This document shows, in pieces, positions 7,639 through 16,957 of a stretch of DNA of 64,000 nt. Below the pieces are notes generated by a model. The model was not told the origin of the DNA. It did no database searches and saw nothing but the letters and a program-made list of their open reading frames with translations. The DNA is taken from contig NZ_QKWH01000007.1 of NCBI RefSeq assembly GCF_003244315.1, forward strand, positions 1 to 64,000, given 5' to 3'. The stretch is from Xylanimonas oleitrophica (GTDB lineage: Bacteria; Actinomycetota; Actinomycetes; Actinomycetales; Cellulomonadaceae). Made by a program: the position numbers and the translations under genes. The number at the start of each line of letters is the position of its first letter. Positions within the stretch are counted from its first letter, which is position 1.

Positions 7639-9732
7639 TTGGCCAACTCCAGCACGCGACGCTCGCGGCCGGTTCGCACGCTCGTCATCTTCGCGGTCCT
7701 GACGATGCTCCTGCCGTTCGCCGGCCTCGCCGCCGGCACGTACCTCGACGGTCGCAGCGACGACAACCCTGACGGCGCGAGCTACGCCCCCGGCCTCGCT
7801 CTCGACCTCCAGGGTGGAACCCAGATCATCCTGACGCCGACCACGACGGACGGCTCCCAGGTCACGAGCGAGAACCTCAACGAGGCGATCAACGTCATCC
7901 GGCAGCGCATCGACTCCTCGGGCGTCTCCGAGGCGGAGATCGCCAGCCAGGGTGGCGGGAACATCGTCGTCGGGATCCCCGGCCGGCCCAGCCAGGCGAC
8001 GATCGACCTGGTGAGCACGGCGGCGCAGATGCGCTTCCGTCCCGTGCTGACGTACGCCCAGGGCATCCCGATGCCCGAGCCCTCCGCCGAGGACGGCACG
8101 GCGCCCGAGGACGGGACCGCCCCTGAGGGTGGTACCGCTCCTGAGGAGGAGGCCGGCCCCGCGGAGGAGGCCCCGGCCGAGGAGGCCCCCGCGGAGGAGG
8201 CCCCGGCAGACGGCGCCACCCAGGACGTCCCGGAGGGCACGAGCCCGGGCGGCCGGTCGGCCGCCGGCCCCGTCCCCGCTCCGGCCGTCGCCGCCGGGCT
8301 CCCGGCCGACACCGCGACGCCCAGCCCGACCGCTCCGGCGGAGGACGCCGCGCCCCCCGCGGACCCGAGCGACATGGCGCAGATCACCCCCGAGGTCCAG
8401 GCGCAGTTCGAGGCGCTCGACTGCACCGACCAGGAGAACCTGGTCGGTGGTGGCGGTGACGACCCGAACAGCGTGCTGGTGACCTGCTCGCAGGACGGCA
8501 CCACCAAGTTCGTGCTCGGCCCGGTCGAGGTCGAGGGCACCCACATCCGCAACGCGACGTCCGGCCTCATGCCGGGCCCGAACGGTGTCACCACGAACGA
8601 GTGGGGCGTCTCTCTCGAGCTCGACTCGACCGGTGCGCGCCAGTTCGCCCAGACCTCGCAGCGTCTGTACAGCTACGGGCAGGGCGACCCCCGCAACCAG
8701 TTCGCGATCGTCCTGGACGGCCTGGTCGTCTCCGCCCCGGGCATCAACACGCCGATCAACGACGGCCGCGCGCAGATCACGGGTTCGTTCAACCGCGACT
8801 CGGCTGCCACGCTCGCCAACCAGCTCAGCTTCGGCGCCCTGCCGCTGCAGTTCGACGTGCAGAGCCAGCAGGAGATCTCGGCGACCCTCGGGTCCGAGCA
8901 GCTGCGCAACGGCATGCTCGCCGGTCTCATCGGCCTGGTGCTGGTGGTCGTGTACTCCCTGTTCCAGTACCGCGCGCTCGGCCTGCTGACGGTCGCGTCG
9001 CTCGTGGTCGCGGGGATCATCACGTACGTCGCGATCAGCCTGCTGAGCTGGGGGATGGGCTACCGGCTCTCGCTGCCCGGCGTCGCCGGCCTGATCGTGG
9101 CCATCGGTTTCACCGCCGACTCGTTCATCGTGTACTTCGAGCGCATCCGTGACGAGCTGCGCAACGGCCGCACCCTGCAGTTCGCGGTCCAGCGCGGGTG
9201 GCAGCGTGCCCGCCGCACGATCTACGCGGCCAAGGCCGTCAACCTGATCTCCGCGATCATCCTGTACTACCTCGCCGTGGGCGGCGTGCAGGGCTTCGCC
9301 TTCACCCTCGGTCTCACCACGGTGATCGACGTCGCGGTCGTCGTCTGGTTCACGCACCCCGTCATGGAGCTCATCGCCAAGATGCGGTTCTTCCGGGACG
9401 GCCACGTGGCCTCGGGTCTGTCGCGCGAGCGCCTCACGATGTCGGCGTTCAAGCCGCGCTACGTGGGTGCGGGCCGGGTGGCGATGCCGGAGCCGGCCGC
9501 CACCGCTGCCGACGTCAACGCGGAGGCGGAGGGCGAGGTGCCGGCAGGCGAGCCGGTCGACCGTTCCGTCCTGGTGGGTGCGCCGCCGTCGACCCCGGCA
9601 GTGCCGGTCACCGACGCCAGCGGGCGCCGCCTGACCATCGCCGAACGTCGCGCCGCCGAGCGCAGGGCCGCTGCCCAGTCCGCAGGCGCCGACGTGCCGT
9701 CCACCGACGGCGAGAACGAGGAGGGCCGCTGA
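7639..9732 (+). CDS. secD: protein translocase subunit SecD
   Basis: SecD, with SecF, uses the proton gradient to pull exported proteins from the translocon. The 697-residue protein has an N-terminal membrane helix (about 12-35), the DLQGGTQI signature, a periplasmic domain, and five C-terminal membrane helices containing IGFTADSFIVYFERIRDE, the conserved proton-relay region. It is longer than usual because residues of about 150-250 are a Pro/Ala/Glu-rich low-complexity insertion with repeated PAEEA units, followed by a long Arg/Ala-rich cytoplasmic tail. The TTG start is preceded by a purine-rich GAGAAGACAGAAG. Its stop overlaps the secF ATG by one base (TGATG). Confidence 0.95.
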   Translation: MANSSTRRSRPVRTLVIFAVLTMLLPFAGLAAGTYLDGRSDDNPDGASYAPGLALDLQGGTQIILTPTTTDGSQVTSENLNEAINVIRQRIDSSGVSEAEIASQGGGNIVVGIPGRPSQATIDLVSTAAQMRFRPVLTYAQGIPMPEPSAEDGTAPEDGTAPEGGTAPEEEAGPAEEAPAEEAPAEEAPADGATQDVPEGTSPGGRSAAGPVPAPAVAAGLPADTATPSPTAPAEDAAPPADPSDMAQITPEVQAQFEALDCTDQENLVGGGGDDPNSVLVTCSQDGTTKFVLGPVEVEGTHIRNATSGLMPGPNGVTTNEWGVSLELDSTGARQFAQTSQRLYSYGQGDPRNQFAIVLDGLVVSAPGINTPINDGRAQITGSFNRDSAATLANQLSFGALPLQFDVQSQQEISATLGSEQLRNGMLAGLIGLVLVVVYSLFQYRALGLLTVASLVVAGIITYVAISLLSWGMGYRLSLPGVAGLIVAIGFTADSFIVYFERIRDELRNGRTLQFAVQRGWQRARRTIYAAKAVNLISAIILYYLAVGGVQGFAFTLGLTTVIDVAVVVWFTHPVMELIAKMRFFRDGHVASGLSRERLTMSAFKPRYVGAGRVAMPEPAATAADVNAEAEGEVPAGEPVDRSVLVGAPPSTPAVPVTDASGRRLTIAERRAAERRAAAQSAGADVPSTDGENEEGR

Positions 9733-10820
9733 TGGCCAGGTTCAGCTTCGCCGCGTGGGGCAACGACCTGTACACGGGTCGTCGCTCCTACCCGATCGTC
9801 GCCCAGCGCAAGCGGTGGTTCGCCATCGTCGGCGTGCTGGGGATCGCGTCCATCGCCATCCTCGGGTTCAAGGGCCTCGAGCTGGGCATCGACTTCCGTG
9901 GTGGCACCGAGATCGCCGTGGAGAACGTGTCCAGCACCGAGCAGGGCCCGGCGGTCCAGGCGGTGCAGGACGCCGTTCCGGGCGAGGAGCCGCGCGTGGC
10001 CACGCTGGGCTCCAGCGCCCTGCGGATCCAGACCACCACGCTGACCCCCGAGCAGGTCTCCGAGGTGGGCCGGTCCTTGGCCGGCGCCTACGGGATCGAC
10101 CCCGACGAGGACATCACCGTCTCCACGGTCGGCCCGACGTGGGGGTCCGGTGTCTCGATGCGCGCGCTGTGGGGCGTGATCGTGTTCGTCATCGCGGCGG
10201 CCGCGTTCATGGCGATCTACTTCCGTGCGTGGCGGATGTCGGTCGCGGGCATCGTCTCGATGCTCTCTGACCTGCTCATCTCCGCCGGTGTCTACGCGCT
10301 GGTGGGCTGGGAGGTCACGCCGTCCACGATCATCGGCTTCCTGACGATCCTGGGCTTCTCGCTCTACGACAAGATGGTCGTGTTCGACAAGGTCCGCGAG
10401 AATGCCGAGGGCGTGCTCTCGCAGACGCGCAACACGTACGCCGAGCGTGCGAACCTGGCCGTCAACCAGACGCTGGTGCGGTCGATCAACACCTCCGTGG
10501 TGGCGCTGCTGCCGGTGGCCGGCATCCTGTTCGTGGGTGCGCTGCTGCTGGGTGCGGGCACGCTCCGCGACCTGTCGCTGTCGCTCTTCGTGGGCATCGC
10601 GGTCGGTGCGGCGTCGTCCCTGTTCCTCGCCACCCCGCTGGACGTCGCCCTGCGCGAGCGCGAGCCCAAGATCGCCGAGCACACGGCGCGCGTGCTCGCC
10701 GCCCGCGCCGGCGCCGAGGAGGACCCGGAGGTGCTGGCTGCGGCCGGTGCCGGTTCGGTGCAGCTCACGCCCGGTCAGCACCTGGGTCACGCGGCGCAGC
10801 CCCGCCGCCGTCGCCGATGA
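9732..10820 (+). CDS. secF: protein translocase subunit SecF
   Basis: The 362-residue partner of SecD has a first membrane helix at about 30-48, the signature LGIDFRGGTE, a small periplasmic domain, and five further helices with FLTILGFSLYDKMVVFDKVRE. The ATG overlaps the secD stop by one base, implying coupled synthesis. Frame upstream of 9732 is a shadow of secD. The C-terminus ends in a basic RRRRR tail that overlaps the start of apt (ATGA). Confidence 0.96.
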   Translation: MARFSFAAWGNDLYTGRRSYPIVAQRKRWFAIVGVLGIASIAILGFKGLELGIDFRGGTEIAVENVSSTEQGPAVQAVQDAVPGEEPRVATLGSSALRIQTTTLTPEQVSEVGRSLAGAYGIDPDEDITVSTVGPTWGSGVSMRALWGVIVFVIAAAAFMAIYFRAWRMSVAGIVSMLSDLLISAGVYALVGWEVTPSTIIGFLTILGFSLYDKMVVFDKVRENAEGVLSQTRNTYAERANLAVNQTLVRSINTSVVALLPVAGILFVGALLLGAGTLRDLSLSLFVGIAVGAASSLFLATPLDVALREREPKIAEHTARVLAARAGAEEDPEVLAAAGAGSVQLTPGQHLGHAAQPRRRRR

Positions 10821-11410
10821 CCGACGACATCTCGCTGGTCGCTCTCTCCGGTCTCGGACCGGAGAGAGCGACCGAGATCCGTTCGCTCATCCGCGACGTC
10901 CCGGGCTACCCGCACGAGCCGATCGTCTTCCGGGACATCACGCCGCTGCTGGCCGACGGTGCGGCGCTGGCCGACGTCGTCGAGGCGTTCGCCCGCCTGT
11001 GCGAGGGTGATGGCGGGCACCAGGTCGACGTGGTGGCCGGGATGGAGGCTCGCGGCTTCCTGCTCGGGGCTCCGCTGGCCACGCGTCTCGGGGTCGGGTT
11101 CCTGCCGCTGCGCAAGGCCGGCAAGCTCCCGCCGCCCGTCGAGCGGGTGGACTACGAGCTCGAGTACGGCACCGCGGCGATCGAGCTGCGCACCGGGACT
11201 CTGCGACCCGGCGCGCGCGTCCTCCTGGTGGACGACGTGCTGGCGACCGGCGGCACCGCCGTGGCGGCGGCAGAGCTCGTCGAGCGGTGCGGGGGCGAGG
11301 TCGTCTCGCTCGCGTTCCTCATGGAGCTCGGCGGCCTCGGGGGCCGTGAGCGGCTCGCGGGCCGCACCGTGGAGACGCTGTTGCGCGTGGACGGGGCTGG
11401 CGAGTCGTAG
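10817..11410 (+). CDS. apt: adenine phosphoribosyltransferase
   Basis: Apt salvages adenine to AMP using PRPP. The 197-residue protein has the family core [29 protein letters not shown], and the PRPP-binding [14 protein letters not shown]. The ATG overlaps the secF stop and there is no later in-frame start before the conserved region, so this start is firm. Codons 7-19 contain a perfect 16-bp inverted repeat. The gene is followed by rel, whose -10 overlaps the apt stop codon, linking purine salvage and (p)ppGpp metabolism as in mycobacteria. Confidence 0.95.
   Translation: MTDDISLVALSGLGPERATEIRSLIRDVPGYPHEPIVFRDITPLLADGAALADVVEAFARLCEGDGGHQVDVVAGMEARGFLLGAPLATRLGVGFLPLRKAGKLPPPVERVDYELEYGTAAIELRTGTLRPGARVLLVDDVLATGGTAVAAAELVERCGGEVVSLAFLMELGGLGGRERLAGRTVETLLRVDGAGES
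10837..10873. repeat. perfect 16-bp inverted repeat within the 5' end of apt
   Basis: Positions 10837-10852 are the exact reverse complement of 10858-10873 with a 5-nt loop (CTCGG). It begins 16 bp after the secF stop, where an operon terminator would be expected, yet lies in apt coding sequence. Confidence 0.85.
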
Positions 11411-11413
11411 ACT
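11408..11413 (+). promoter_or_regulatory. -10 element for rel
   Basis: TAGACT includes the apt stop codon (TAG). The predicted start near 11420 gives a leader of about 79 nt that contains a 7-bp hairpin (11458-11479, CTGCCGG/CCGGCAG) just upstream of the GGAAGGAGG ribosome-binding site. Confidence 0.45.
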
Positions 11414-11498
11414 GGCGGACCACGGCGCATCGTGTCGGTCGCCGGCGGTCGCGAGACCTGCCGGTCAGGGGGCCGGCAGCTGGCGGAAGGAGGCGCGC

Positions 11499-13868
11499 AT
11501 GAGCGAGGAGACCAAGGTCGCGCGCGCTTCCGGCCCGGGCGCCGGGGGATCCGGGCCAGGGACGGGCGTGCGCGTGCGCAACCGGCTCGTGCGCCTGGGC
11601 GTACGGGGTGGGGGCAGCGGCGTCAGCCCGGCCCTCGAGCCGCTGCTGCAGGCGGTGCGCGCCGCGCACCCGAAGTCGGACCTGTCGGTGATCGAGCGGG
11701 CGTACGCCGTCGCCGAGCGCGCCCACCGTGGCCAGCTGCGCAAGAGCGGCGACCCGTACATCACGCACCCGGTCGCCGTCTCGACGATCCTGGCGGAGCT
11801 GGGCTTCGAGGGCACCACGATCGCCGCTGCGCTGCTCCACGACACCGTCGAGGACACCGACTACTCGCTGGAGCAGCTGCGGGCCGACTTCGGTGACGAC
11901 GTCGCGCTCCTGGTCGACGGCGTCACCAAGCTCGACAAGGTCAAGTACGGCGACGCGGCGCAGGCCGAGACCGTGCGCAAGATGGTCGTGGCGATGGCCA
12001 AGGACATCCGCGTGCTGGTCATCAAGCTGGCCGACCGGTTGCACAACGCCCGCACCTGGAAGTACGTGCCGAGCGCCTCGGCGGAGCGCAAGGCGCGCGA
12101 GACGCTCGAGATCTACGCCCCGCTGGCTCACCGCCTCGGCATGAACACGATCAAGTGGGAGCTGGAGGACCTCTCCTTCCAGGCCCTCTACCCGAAGGTG
12201 TACGACGAGATCGTCCACCTGGTGGCCGAGCGTGCCCCGGCGCGCGAGGAGTACCTGGGGGTGGTGCGCGAGCAGATCACCGCGGACCTGCGCAGCGCCA
12301 AGATCAAGGCCACCGTCACGGGCCGGCCCAAGCACTACTACTCGATCTACCAGAAGATGATCGTCCGCGGGCACGACTTCGCGGAGATCTACGACCTGGT
12401 GGGCACGCGCGTCCTCGTGGACACGGTGCGCGACTGCTACGCGGCCCTCGGGGCCCTGCACGCGCGCTGGAACCCGGTCCCCGGCCGGTTCAAGGACTAC
12501 ATCGCGATGCCCAAGTTCAACATGTACCAGTCGTTGCACACGACGGTGGTGGGCCCGGGCGGCAAGCCGGTCGAGATCCAGATCCGCACGCACGACATGC
12601 ACCGGCGTGCCGAGTACGGTGTCGCCGCGCACTGGAAGTACAAGGAGAGCGCGCGCAGCGGCCGTCCGGCCCCCGGCGCCGACCCCCGTGCGAACGACAT
12701 GGCCTGGTTGCGCCAGCTCGTCGACTGGCAGCGAGAGACGGCGGACCCGAGCGAGTTCCTCGACTCCCTGCGCTACGAGATCGGCGGGGCGGAGGTCTAC
12801 GTCTTCACGCCCAAGGGTGAGGTGCTGGGCCTGCCCGCGGGCGCCACGCCCGTCGACTTCGCCTACTCGGTGCACACCGAGGTGGGCCACCGCACGATGG
12901 GCGCGCGCGTCAACGGGCGTCTCGTGCCGCTCGACTCGGCGCTGCAGAACGGCGACGTCGTCGACATCCTCACGTCCAAGGCGGAGTCGGCGGGGCCGAG
13001 CCGCGACTGGCTCGCTTTCGTGAAGTCGGCGCGCGCCCGCAACAAGATCCGCCAGTGGTTCACCAAGGAGCGGCGCGAGGAGGCGATCGAGCAGGGCAAG
13101 GACGCCATCACCAAGGCGATGCGCAAGCAGAACCTGCCGATCCAGCGTCTCTTGTCGCACGAGGCCCTCGTGGGCCTGGCCACCGAGCTGCGCTACGCCG
13201 ACGTGTCCGCGCTGTACGCGGCCGTGGGCGAGGGGCACGTGTCGGCGCAGCACGTGACCGACCTGCTCGTGAAGTCCCTCGGCGGTGCCGACGGCACCGA
13301 GGAGGACACGGCCGAGGTGGCCGTGCCGGGCGCGACGACGACGCCGCGGCGCGTGCGCAGCGGCGACCCGGGGGTCGTCGTCAAGGGTGTCGAGGACATC
13401 TGGGTCAAGCTCGCCAAGTGCTGCACGCCGGTGCCGGGCGACGAGATCATCGGGTTCGTGACGCGTGGCGCGGGCGTGAGCGTCCACCGTGCCGACTGCG
13501 CGAACGTCGAGGGGCTCCGTGCCCAGCCCGAGCGACTGGTCGACGTCGCGTGGACGACCGGTGCGAGCACCACGTTCCTCGTGCAGATCCAGGTCGAGGC
13601 GCTCGACCGCTCGCGGCTCCTCTCGGACATCACGCGCGTCCTGTCGGACAACCACGTGAACATCCTCTCGGCGACGGTGTCCACGACGTCGGACCGGATC
13701 GCGATGTCCCGGTACGTGTTCGAGATGGCCGAGCCGGCGCACCTGGCCCAGGTGCTCAGCGCGGTGCGCAAGGTCGACGGCGTGTTCGACGTCTACCGCA
13801 TCACCGGTGCCAAGGCGGCGGAGCAGCCGAGCCTGCCCACCCACGGCGGGGCCTCCACGGCCTCCTGA
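11499..13868 (+). CDS. relA: bifunctional (p)ppGpp synthetase/hydrolase Rel
   Basis: Rel makes and degrades the stringent-response alarmone. The 789-residue protein has an HD hydrolase domain with intact HDTVEDT near residue 114, a synthetase domain (VGTRVLV near 301, then [20 protein letters not shown]), a TGS domain from about 434 ([16 protein letters not shown]), a conserved CCTPVPGD segment, and a C-terminal ACT domain from about 690. The RFKD motif is the form found in bifunctional enzymes. The ATG follows an ideal GGAAGGAGG. The first 50 residues are a Gly-rich tail that could be disordered. Confidence 0.96.
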   Translation: MSEETKVARASGPGAGGSGPGTGVRVRNRLVRLGVRGGGSGVSPALEPLLQAVRAAHPKSDLSVIERAYAVAERAHRGQLRKSGDPYITHPVAVSTILAELGFEGTTIAAALLHDTVEDTDYSLEQLRADFGDDVALLVDGVTKLDKVKYGDAAQAETVRKMVVAMAKDIRVLVIKLADRLHNARTWKYVPSASAERKARETLEIYAPLAHRLGMNTIKWELEDLSFQALYPKVYDEIVHLVAERAPAREEYLGVVREQITADLRSAKIKATVTGRPKHYYSIYQKMIVRGHDFAEIYDLVGTRVLVDTVRDCYAALGALHARWNPVPGRFKDYIAMPKFNMYQSLHTTVVGPGGKPVEIQIRTHDMHRRAEYGVAAHWKYKESARSGRPAPGADPRANDMAWLRQLVDWQRETADPSEFLDSLRYEIGGAEVYVFTPKGEVLGLPAGATPVDFAYSVHTEVGHRTMGARVNGRLVPLDSALQNGDVVDILTSKAESAGPSRDWLAFVKSARARNKIRQWFTKERREEAIEQGKDAITKAMRKQNLPIQRLLSHEALVGLATELRYADVSALYAAVGEGHVSAQHVTDLLVKSLGGADGTEEDTAEVAVPGATTTPRRVRSGDPGVVVKGVEDIWVKLAKCCTPVPGDEIIGFVTRGAGVSVHRADCANVEGLRAQPERLVDVAWTTGASTTFLVQIQVEALDRSRLLSDITRVLSDNHVNILSATVSTTSDRIAMSRYVFEMAEPAHLAQVLSAVRKVDGVFDVYRITGAKAAEQPSLPTHGGASTAS

Positions 13869-13936
13869 CGGACTTCCGGCGGCCTCCGCCAGCGGTCCTT
13901 GCCCCGCTCCCGCATGGCGAGACCTGGGCGCCGTGG

Positions 13937-13942
13937 CAGCAT
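13937..13942 (+). promoter_or_regulatory. weak -10 element for the DNA ligase gene
   Basis: CAGCAT lies 7 nt before the GTG at 13950, the spacing seen at other leaderless genes in this window, but it matches the -10 consensus at only three positions. Confidence 0.3.
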
Positions 13943-13949
13943 CGGAGGC

Positions 13950-15113
13950 GTGACGCTGCCTCAGACGCCGGTCCTGCCGATGCTCGCCAAGGCCGTGCCG
14001 GAGGTGCCGGCCCAGCCCGACGACGGGCCGGGGTGGGTGTACGAGCCCAAGTGGGACGGGTTCCGCGCGATCGTGCACCGGGACGGCGACGAGGTGCGCG
14101 TGGACTCGCGGCAGGGCCGGCCCATGCAGCGGTACTTCCCCGAGGTGGTGGAGGCGGTGCGGGCGGCGCTCCCGGAGCGTTGCGTCGTCGACGGGGAGAT
14201 CGTCGTGGCGGTGCCTGGACCCGGTGGTGGGCCGTCCCGTCTCGACTTCGACGCGCTGTCCCAGCGGATCCACCCGGCCGAGTCCCGGGTGCGGACGCTG
14301 GCGGGAGCGACCCCGGCCAGCCTCGTGGTGTTCGACGTCCTCGCGCTCGGTGACGACGACCTCATGGAGCGGCCGCTGGCGGACCGGTTGACCGTCCTCG
14401 ACGCGCTGCGTCTCGACGGTCCGCAGGTGTTCGCCACGCCTCGCTCGCAGGACGCCGCCGTGGCGCGCCGCTGGTTCGACGAGTTCGAGGGTGCCGGCCT
14501 GGACGGCGTCGTCGCCAAGCCGCTCGACGCGCCCTACCAGCCGAACAAGCGCGCGATGCTCAAGGTCAAGCACGCCCGGACCGCTGACGTGGTGCTCGCG
14601 GGCTACCGGTTGCACAAGACGTCGACGGCGGTGCGGCCGCTCGTGGGGTCGCTGCTGCTGGGTATCTACGACGGCGTCCCGGGCGCGCCGGGGCAGCTGC
14701 GGTTCGTCGGGGTGGCGTCGTCGTTCACGGCTGCCCGCCGGGCCGCTCTGTACGAGGAGCTGGCACCGTTGGTGGTCGAACCAGGGACCCCCGAGCACGA
14801 GACCCACCCGTGGGCCGGCCACGAGGACCCGGCGAGGGGCGCCCGGGGACCGGGCGACGGCGCGGGGGAGCGGCGCCCGGGGGCACAGTCGCGGTGGAGC
14901 GCGGGCAAGGACCTCTCGTACGTCCCGCTGCGTGCGGAGCGGGTGCTGGAGGTCGGGTACGACCACATGGAGGGGTCCCGGTTCCGGCACACGGCGCAGC
15001 TCAAGCGGTGGCGCCCGGACCGCGACCCGGCGTCGTGCACGTACGCACAGCTGGAGGAGCCGGTGGGGTACGACCTGGCGACGCTCCTGCCCGGTGCCCC
15101 CGGTACGTCCTGA
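13950..15113 (+). CDS. ATP-dependent DNA ligase (LigC/LigD-ligase type)
   Basis: The 387-residue protein is a two-domain nucleotidyltransferase/OB-fold ligase: motif I EPKWDGFRA with adenylated Lys34, DSRQGRPMQRYFPE, VVDGEIVV (motif III region), LDGVVAKPLDAPY (motif IV) and MLKVKHARTADVVLAGYR (motif V). It matches the stand-alone LigC-like ligases or the ligase module of LigD, which seal breaks in end joining. A polymerase-domain gene lies immediately downstream on the opposite strand with a 24-bp gap. The GTG at 13950 removes an upstream extension with no ligase similarity. No Ku gene is present in the window. Confidence 0.9.
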   Translation: MTLPQTPVLPMLAKAVPEVPAQPDDGPGWVYEPKWDGFRAIVHRDGDEVRVDSRQGRPMQRYFPEVVEAVRAALPERCVVDGEIVVAVPGPGGGPSRLDFDALSQRIHPAESRVRTLAGATPASLVVFDVLALGDDDLMERPLADRLTVLDALRLDGPQVFATPRSQDAAVARRWFDEFEGAGLDGVVAKPLDAPYQPNKRAMLKVKHARTADVVLAGYRLHKTSTAVRPLVGSLLLGIYDGVPGAPGQLRFVGVASSFTAARRAALYEELAPLVVEPGTPEHETHPWAGHEDPARGARGPGDGAGERRPGAQSRWSAGKDLSYVPLRAERVLEVGYDHMEGSRFRHTAQLKRWRPDRDPASCTYAQLEEPVGYDLATLLPGAPGTS

Positions 15114-15137
15114 CGCGCCGGGCGCGGGCCGCGCGCC

Positions 15138-16217
15138 TCAGGTGGTCTTGCGGTCCTTGTCGCGGCTGGGCTGCACGCGCTTGGGCTCGCCGGCCATCTT
15201 GGGGTACTCGGGAGGGTAGGGCAGGTCCCCGAGGCCGTGGTCGTGCTCGTCGCGGGCGGCCAGCTCGAGCGCCGCGTCGAGGGAGCAGTCGTGGGCGGGG
15301 TCACGGTCGGCGCGCAGCGGAGCGAACAGGTCTCCCACCTCGGCCAGGCGCGCGGGCATCGTGGTCACGTCGAAGTCGTCCGGGTGGACGTCGCCGAGCT
15401 CGTCCCAGGAGAGGGGAGCGGAGACGGTGGCGCGGCGGTTGGCACGGACGGAGTAGGCGGACGCGATGGTGCGGTCGCGGGCCATCTGGTTGTAGTCGAC
15501 GAAGATGGCCTCGCCGCGTTCCTCCTTCCACCAGCGTGTGGTGACGCGTCCCGGCAGGCGCCGCTCGAGCTCCCGGCCGACGGCGATCGTGGCGCGGCGC
15601 GCCTGCGTGAACGACCAGCGGGCCTCGAGGGGGACGAACACGTGCAGCCCGCGTCCCCCAGACGTCTTGGGGTAGCCCGTGAGCCCGAGCTCGCCGAGGA
15701 CCTCGCGGAGCACGGGCGCCACACGGACGGCGTCGTCGAAGTCGGTGCCCGGCTGTGGGTCGAGGTCGATGCGGAGCTGGTCGACGGCCTCGACGTCGTC
15801 GCGTCGCACCGGCCACGGGTGGAACGTGAGGGTGCCGAGGTTCGCGGCCCAGGCCACGACGGCCAGCTCGGTGGGGCACACCTCGTCGGCGGTGCGCCCG
15901 CTGGGGAACGCGATCGTGGCGGTCTCGACGTAGTCGGGTGCGCCCTGGGGGAGGCGCTTCTGGTAGAAGGCGTCGCCGCGGCTGTCGGCGCGCGTGGCCA
16001 TGACCGCTCCGTCGAAGAACCCCTTGGGCCAGCGCTCGAGCGTCGTGGGCCGGTCCAGCAGAGCGCCGAGGATCCCGTCTCCCACGGAGACGAAGTACTC
16101 CACGACCTGGAGCTTGGTGATGCCGCGCTCGGGGAACACGACACGGTCGGGGCTGGAGACCCGCACGGTGCGGCCCGCGACGTCGAGCTCGACGGCGGGC
16201 GCGGCTGACGCTGCCAT
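15138..16217 (-). CDS. LigD-type primase-polymerase domain protein (PolDom)
   Basis: The 359-residue protein is a stand-alone archaeo-eukaryotic primase-type polymerase, the domain that fills gaps and adds ribonucleotides in bacterial NHEJ. Visible residues include WPKGFF, FHPW (His133), the catalytic RIDLDPQPG (Asp151, Asp153), SGGRGLHVF (His192) and FVDYNQ (Asp241), so the active site looks complete. In many bacteria this domain is fused to a ligase in LigD; here it is separate and convergent with the ligase gene. The C-terminal tail is basic (DKDRKTT). A TACGGT -10 lies 6 nt upstream of the ATG. Confidence 0.92.
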   Translation of the reverse strand: MAASAAPAVELDVAGRTVRVSSPDRVVFPERGITKLQVVEYFVSVGDGILGALLDRPTTLERWPKGFFDGAVMATRADSRGDAFYQKRLPQGAPDYVETATIAFPSGRTADEVCPTELAVVAWAANLGTLTFHPWPVRRDDVEAVDQLRIDLDPQPGTDFDDAVRVAPVLREVLGELGLTGYPKTSGGRGLHVFVPLEARWSFTQARRATIAVGRELERRLPGRVTTRWWKEERGEAIFVDYNQMARDRTIASAYSVRANRRATVSAPLSWDELGDVHPDDFDVTTMPARLAEVGDLFAPLRADRDPAHDCSLDAALELAARDEHDHGLGDLPYPPEYPKMAGEPKRVQPSRDKDRKTT

Positions 16218-16223
16218 GGCCTC

Positions 16224-16229
16224 ACCGTA
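16224..16229 (-). promoter_or_regulatory. -10 element for the PolDom gene (leaderless)
   Basis: TACGGT on the minus strand, 6 nt before the ATG at 16217, gives the polymerase gene its own start just downstream of the AbiEi-like gene. Confidence 0.5.
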
Positions 16230-16235
16230 GGGGCG

Positions 16236-16841
16236 TCACGCGACCCCTGCGAGTCGTCCGCGTGCCTCGGCCAGGAGCCGGCGTGCCCGGGGCCGGCCCA
16301 CGAGCCGGGTACGCACCTCGAGCGCCCGCAGGGCGCGGTCGAGGTCGGCCCCGGCCGCGGCGAGGGCGAGCACGAGGTGGAGGGCGGTGCCTTCGGGCTC
16401 GCGCAGCGCCACGTCGACGGCGGTGCGCTCCGGCGTCGTGACGAGCACGCCACCCACCGGGGCGGAGTCGGCGACGAGCCCGGGCTCGGAGCGGACGTCG
16501 GTCCAGGCCCACACCTCGGGCCGGTGCGTGCCCGGCTGGTGCCCGAGGTCGAGCCGGGCCGGGGCTTCGCCACCGACGTGGACCCAGGCCGCCGTGGGGC
16601 CGATCACCACGGTGCGCGGCGGGACGGCGCGGGCGAGGGAGGCCGCGCGCAGGGCCGCGGTGAGCGGCACGGCGGCCGGCACCGCGACGTCCTCGCGCAC
16701 GCGGCGCAGCACCCCGTCGCGCACGAGCGCCGACCATGCGCCGGGCCCGCCGACGTCGTCGGGCCGCAGGAGGGCCGACCCCGCCTCGGGACCAGGGGTG
16801 CGGGGCGGTCGCAGCAGCGCGGAGAGCGGGGTGGGGTGCAT
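16236..16841 (-). CDS. AbiEi-like antitoxin-fold hypothetical protein
   Basis: The 201-residue protein has the layout of the actinobacterial proteins annotated as AbiEi-family antitoxin domain: an N-terminal helical segment ending in GVLRRVREDVAVP (residues about 30-50), then RAVPPRTVVIGPTAAWVHVG, and VLVTTPERTAVDVAL near residue 155. No toxin partner lies beside it, and the C-terminal nuclease-like domain seen in some relatives is absent. The assignment rests on overall pattern only. A TAGCGT -10 is 7 nt before the ATG. It ends 18 bp before the PolDom start and could be a housekeeping orphan rather than an antitoxin. Confidence 0.6.
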   Translation of the reverse strand: MHPTPLSALLRPPRTPGPEAGSALLRPDDVGGPGAWSALVRDGVLRRVREDVAVPAAVPLTAALRAASLARAVPPRTVVIGPTAAWVHVGGEAPARLDLGHQPGTHRPEVWAWTDVRSEPGLVADSAPVGGVLVTTPERTAVDVALREPEGTALHLVLALAAAGADLDRALRALEVRTRLVGRPRARRLLAEARGRLAGVA

Positions 16842-16848
16842 GGCAGGG

Positions 16849-16854
16849 ACGCTA
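16849..16854 (-). promoter_or_regulatory. -10 element for the AbiEi-like gene (leaderless)
   Basis: TAGCGT on the minus strand, 7 nt before the ATG at 16841. Confidence 0.5.
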
Positions 16855-16903
16855 ACCGGCGCTCGGCGGCTGTTGTCGCGCCGCCGGGCAGCACGTGTGG
16901 ACG

Positions 16904-16945
16904 ACCACGCCCCGGCACCGTCTGTGGACGGTGTCGGGGCGTGGT
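16904..16945 (-). terminator. hairpin downstream of the DUF349 gene
   Basis: 16904-16922 pairs with 16927-16945 over 19 bp with a single G-U pair and a TGTG tetraloop. It starts 13 bp after the DUF349 stop and lies between the two minus-strand genes, fitting a factor-assisted or L-shaped actinobacterial terminator. Confidence 0.7.
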
Positions 16946-16957
16946 GGTCGCTGCAGG

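Noticed and set aside
11319-14990. A 1223-codon open frame on the minus strand antisense to rel and the ligase
   Set aside because: Composition is Arg/His/Leu/Val-rich shadow sequence caused by high GC; the plus strand encodes complete Rel and ligase with all motifs.
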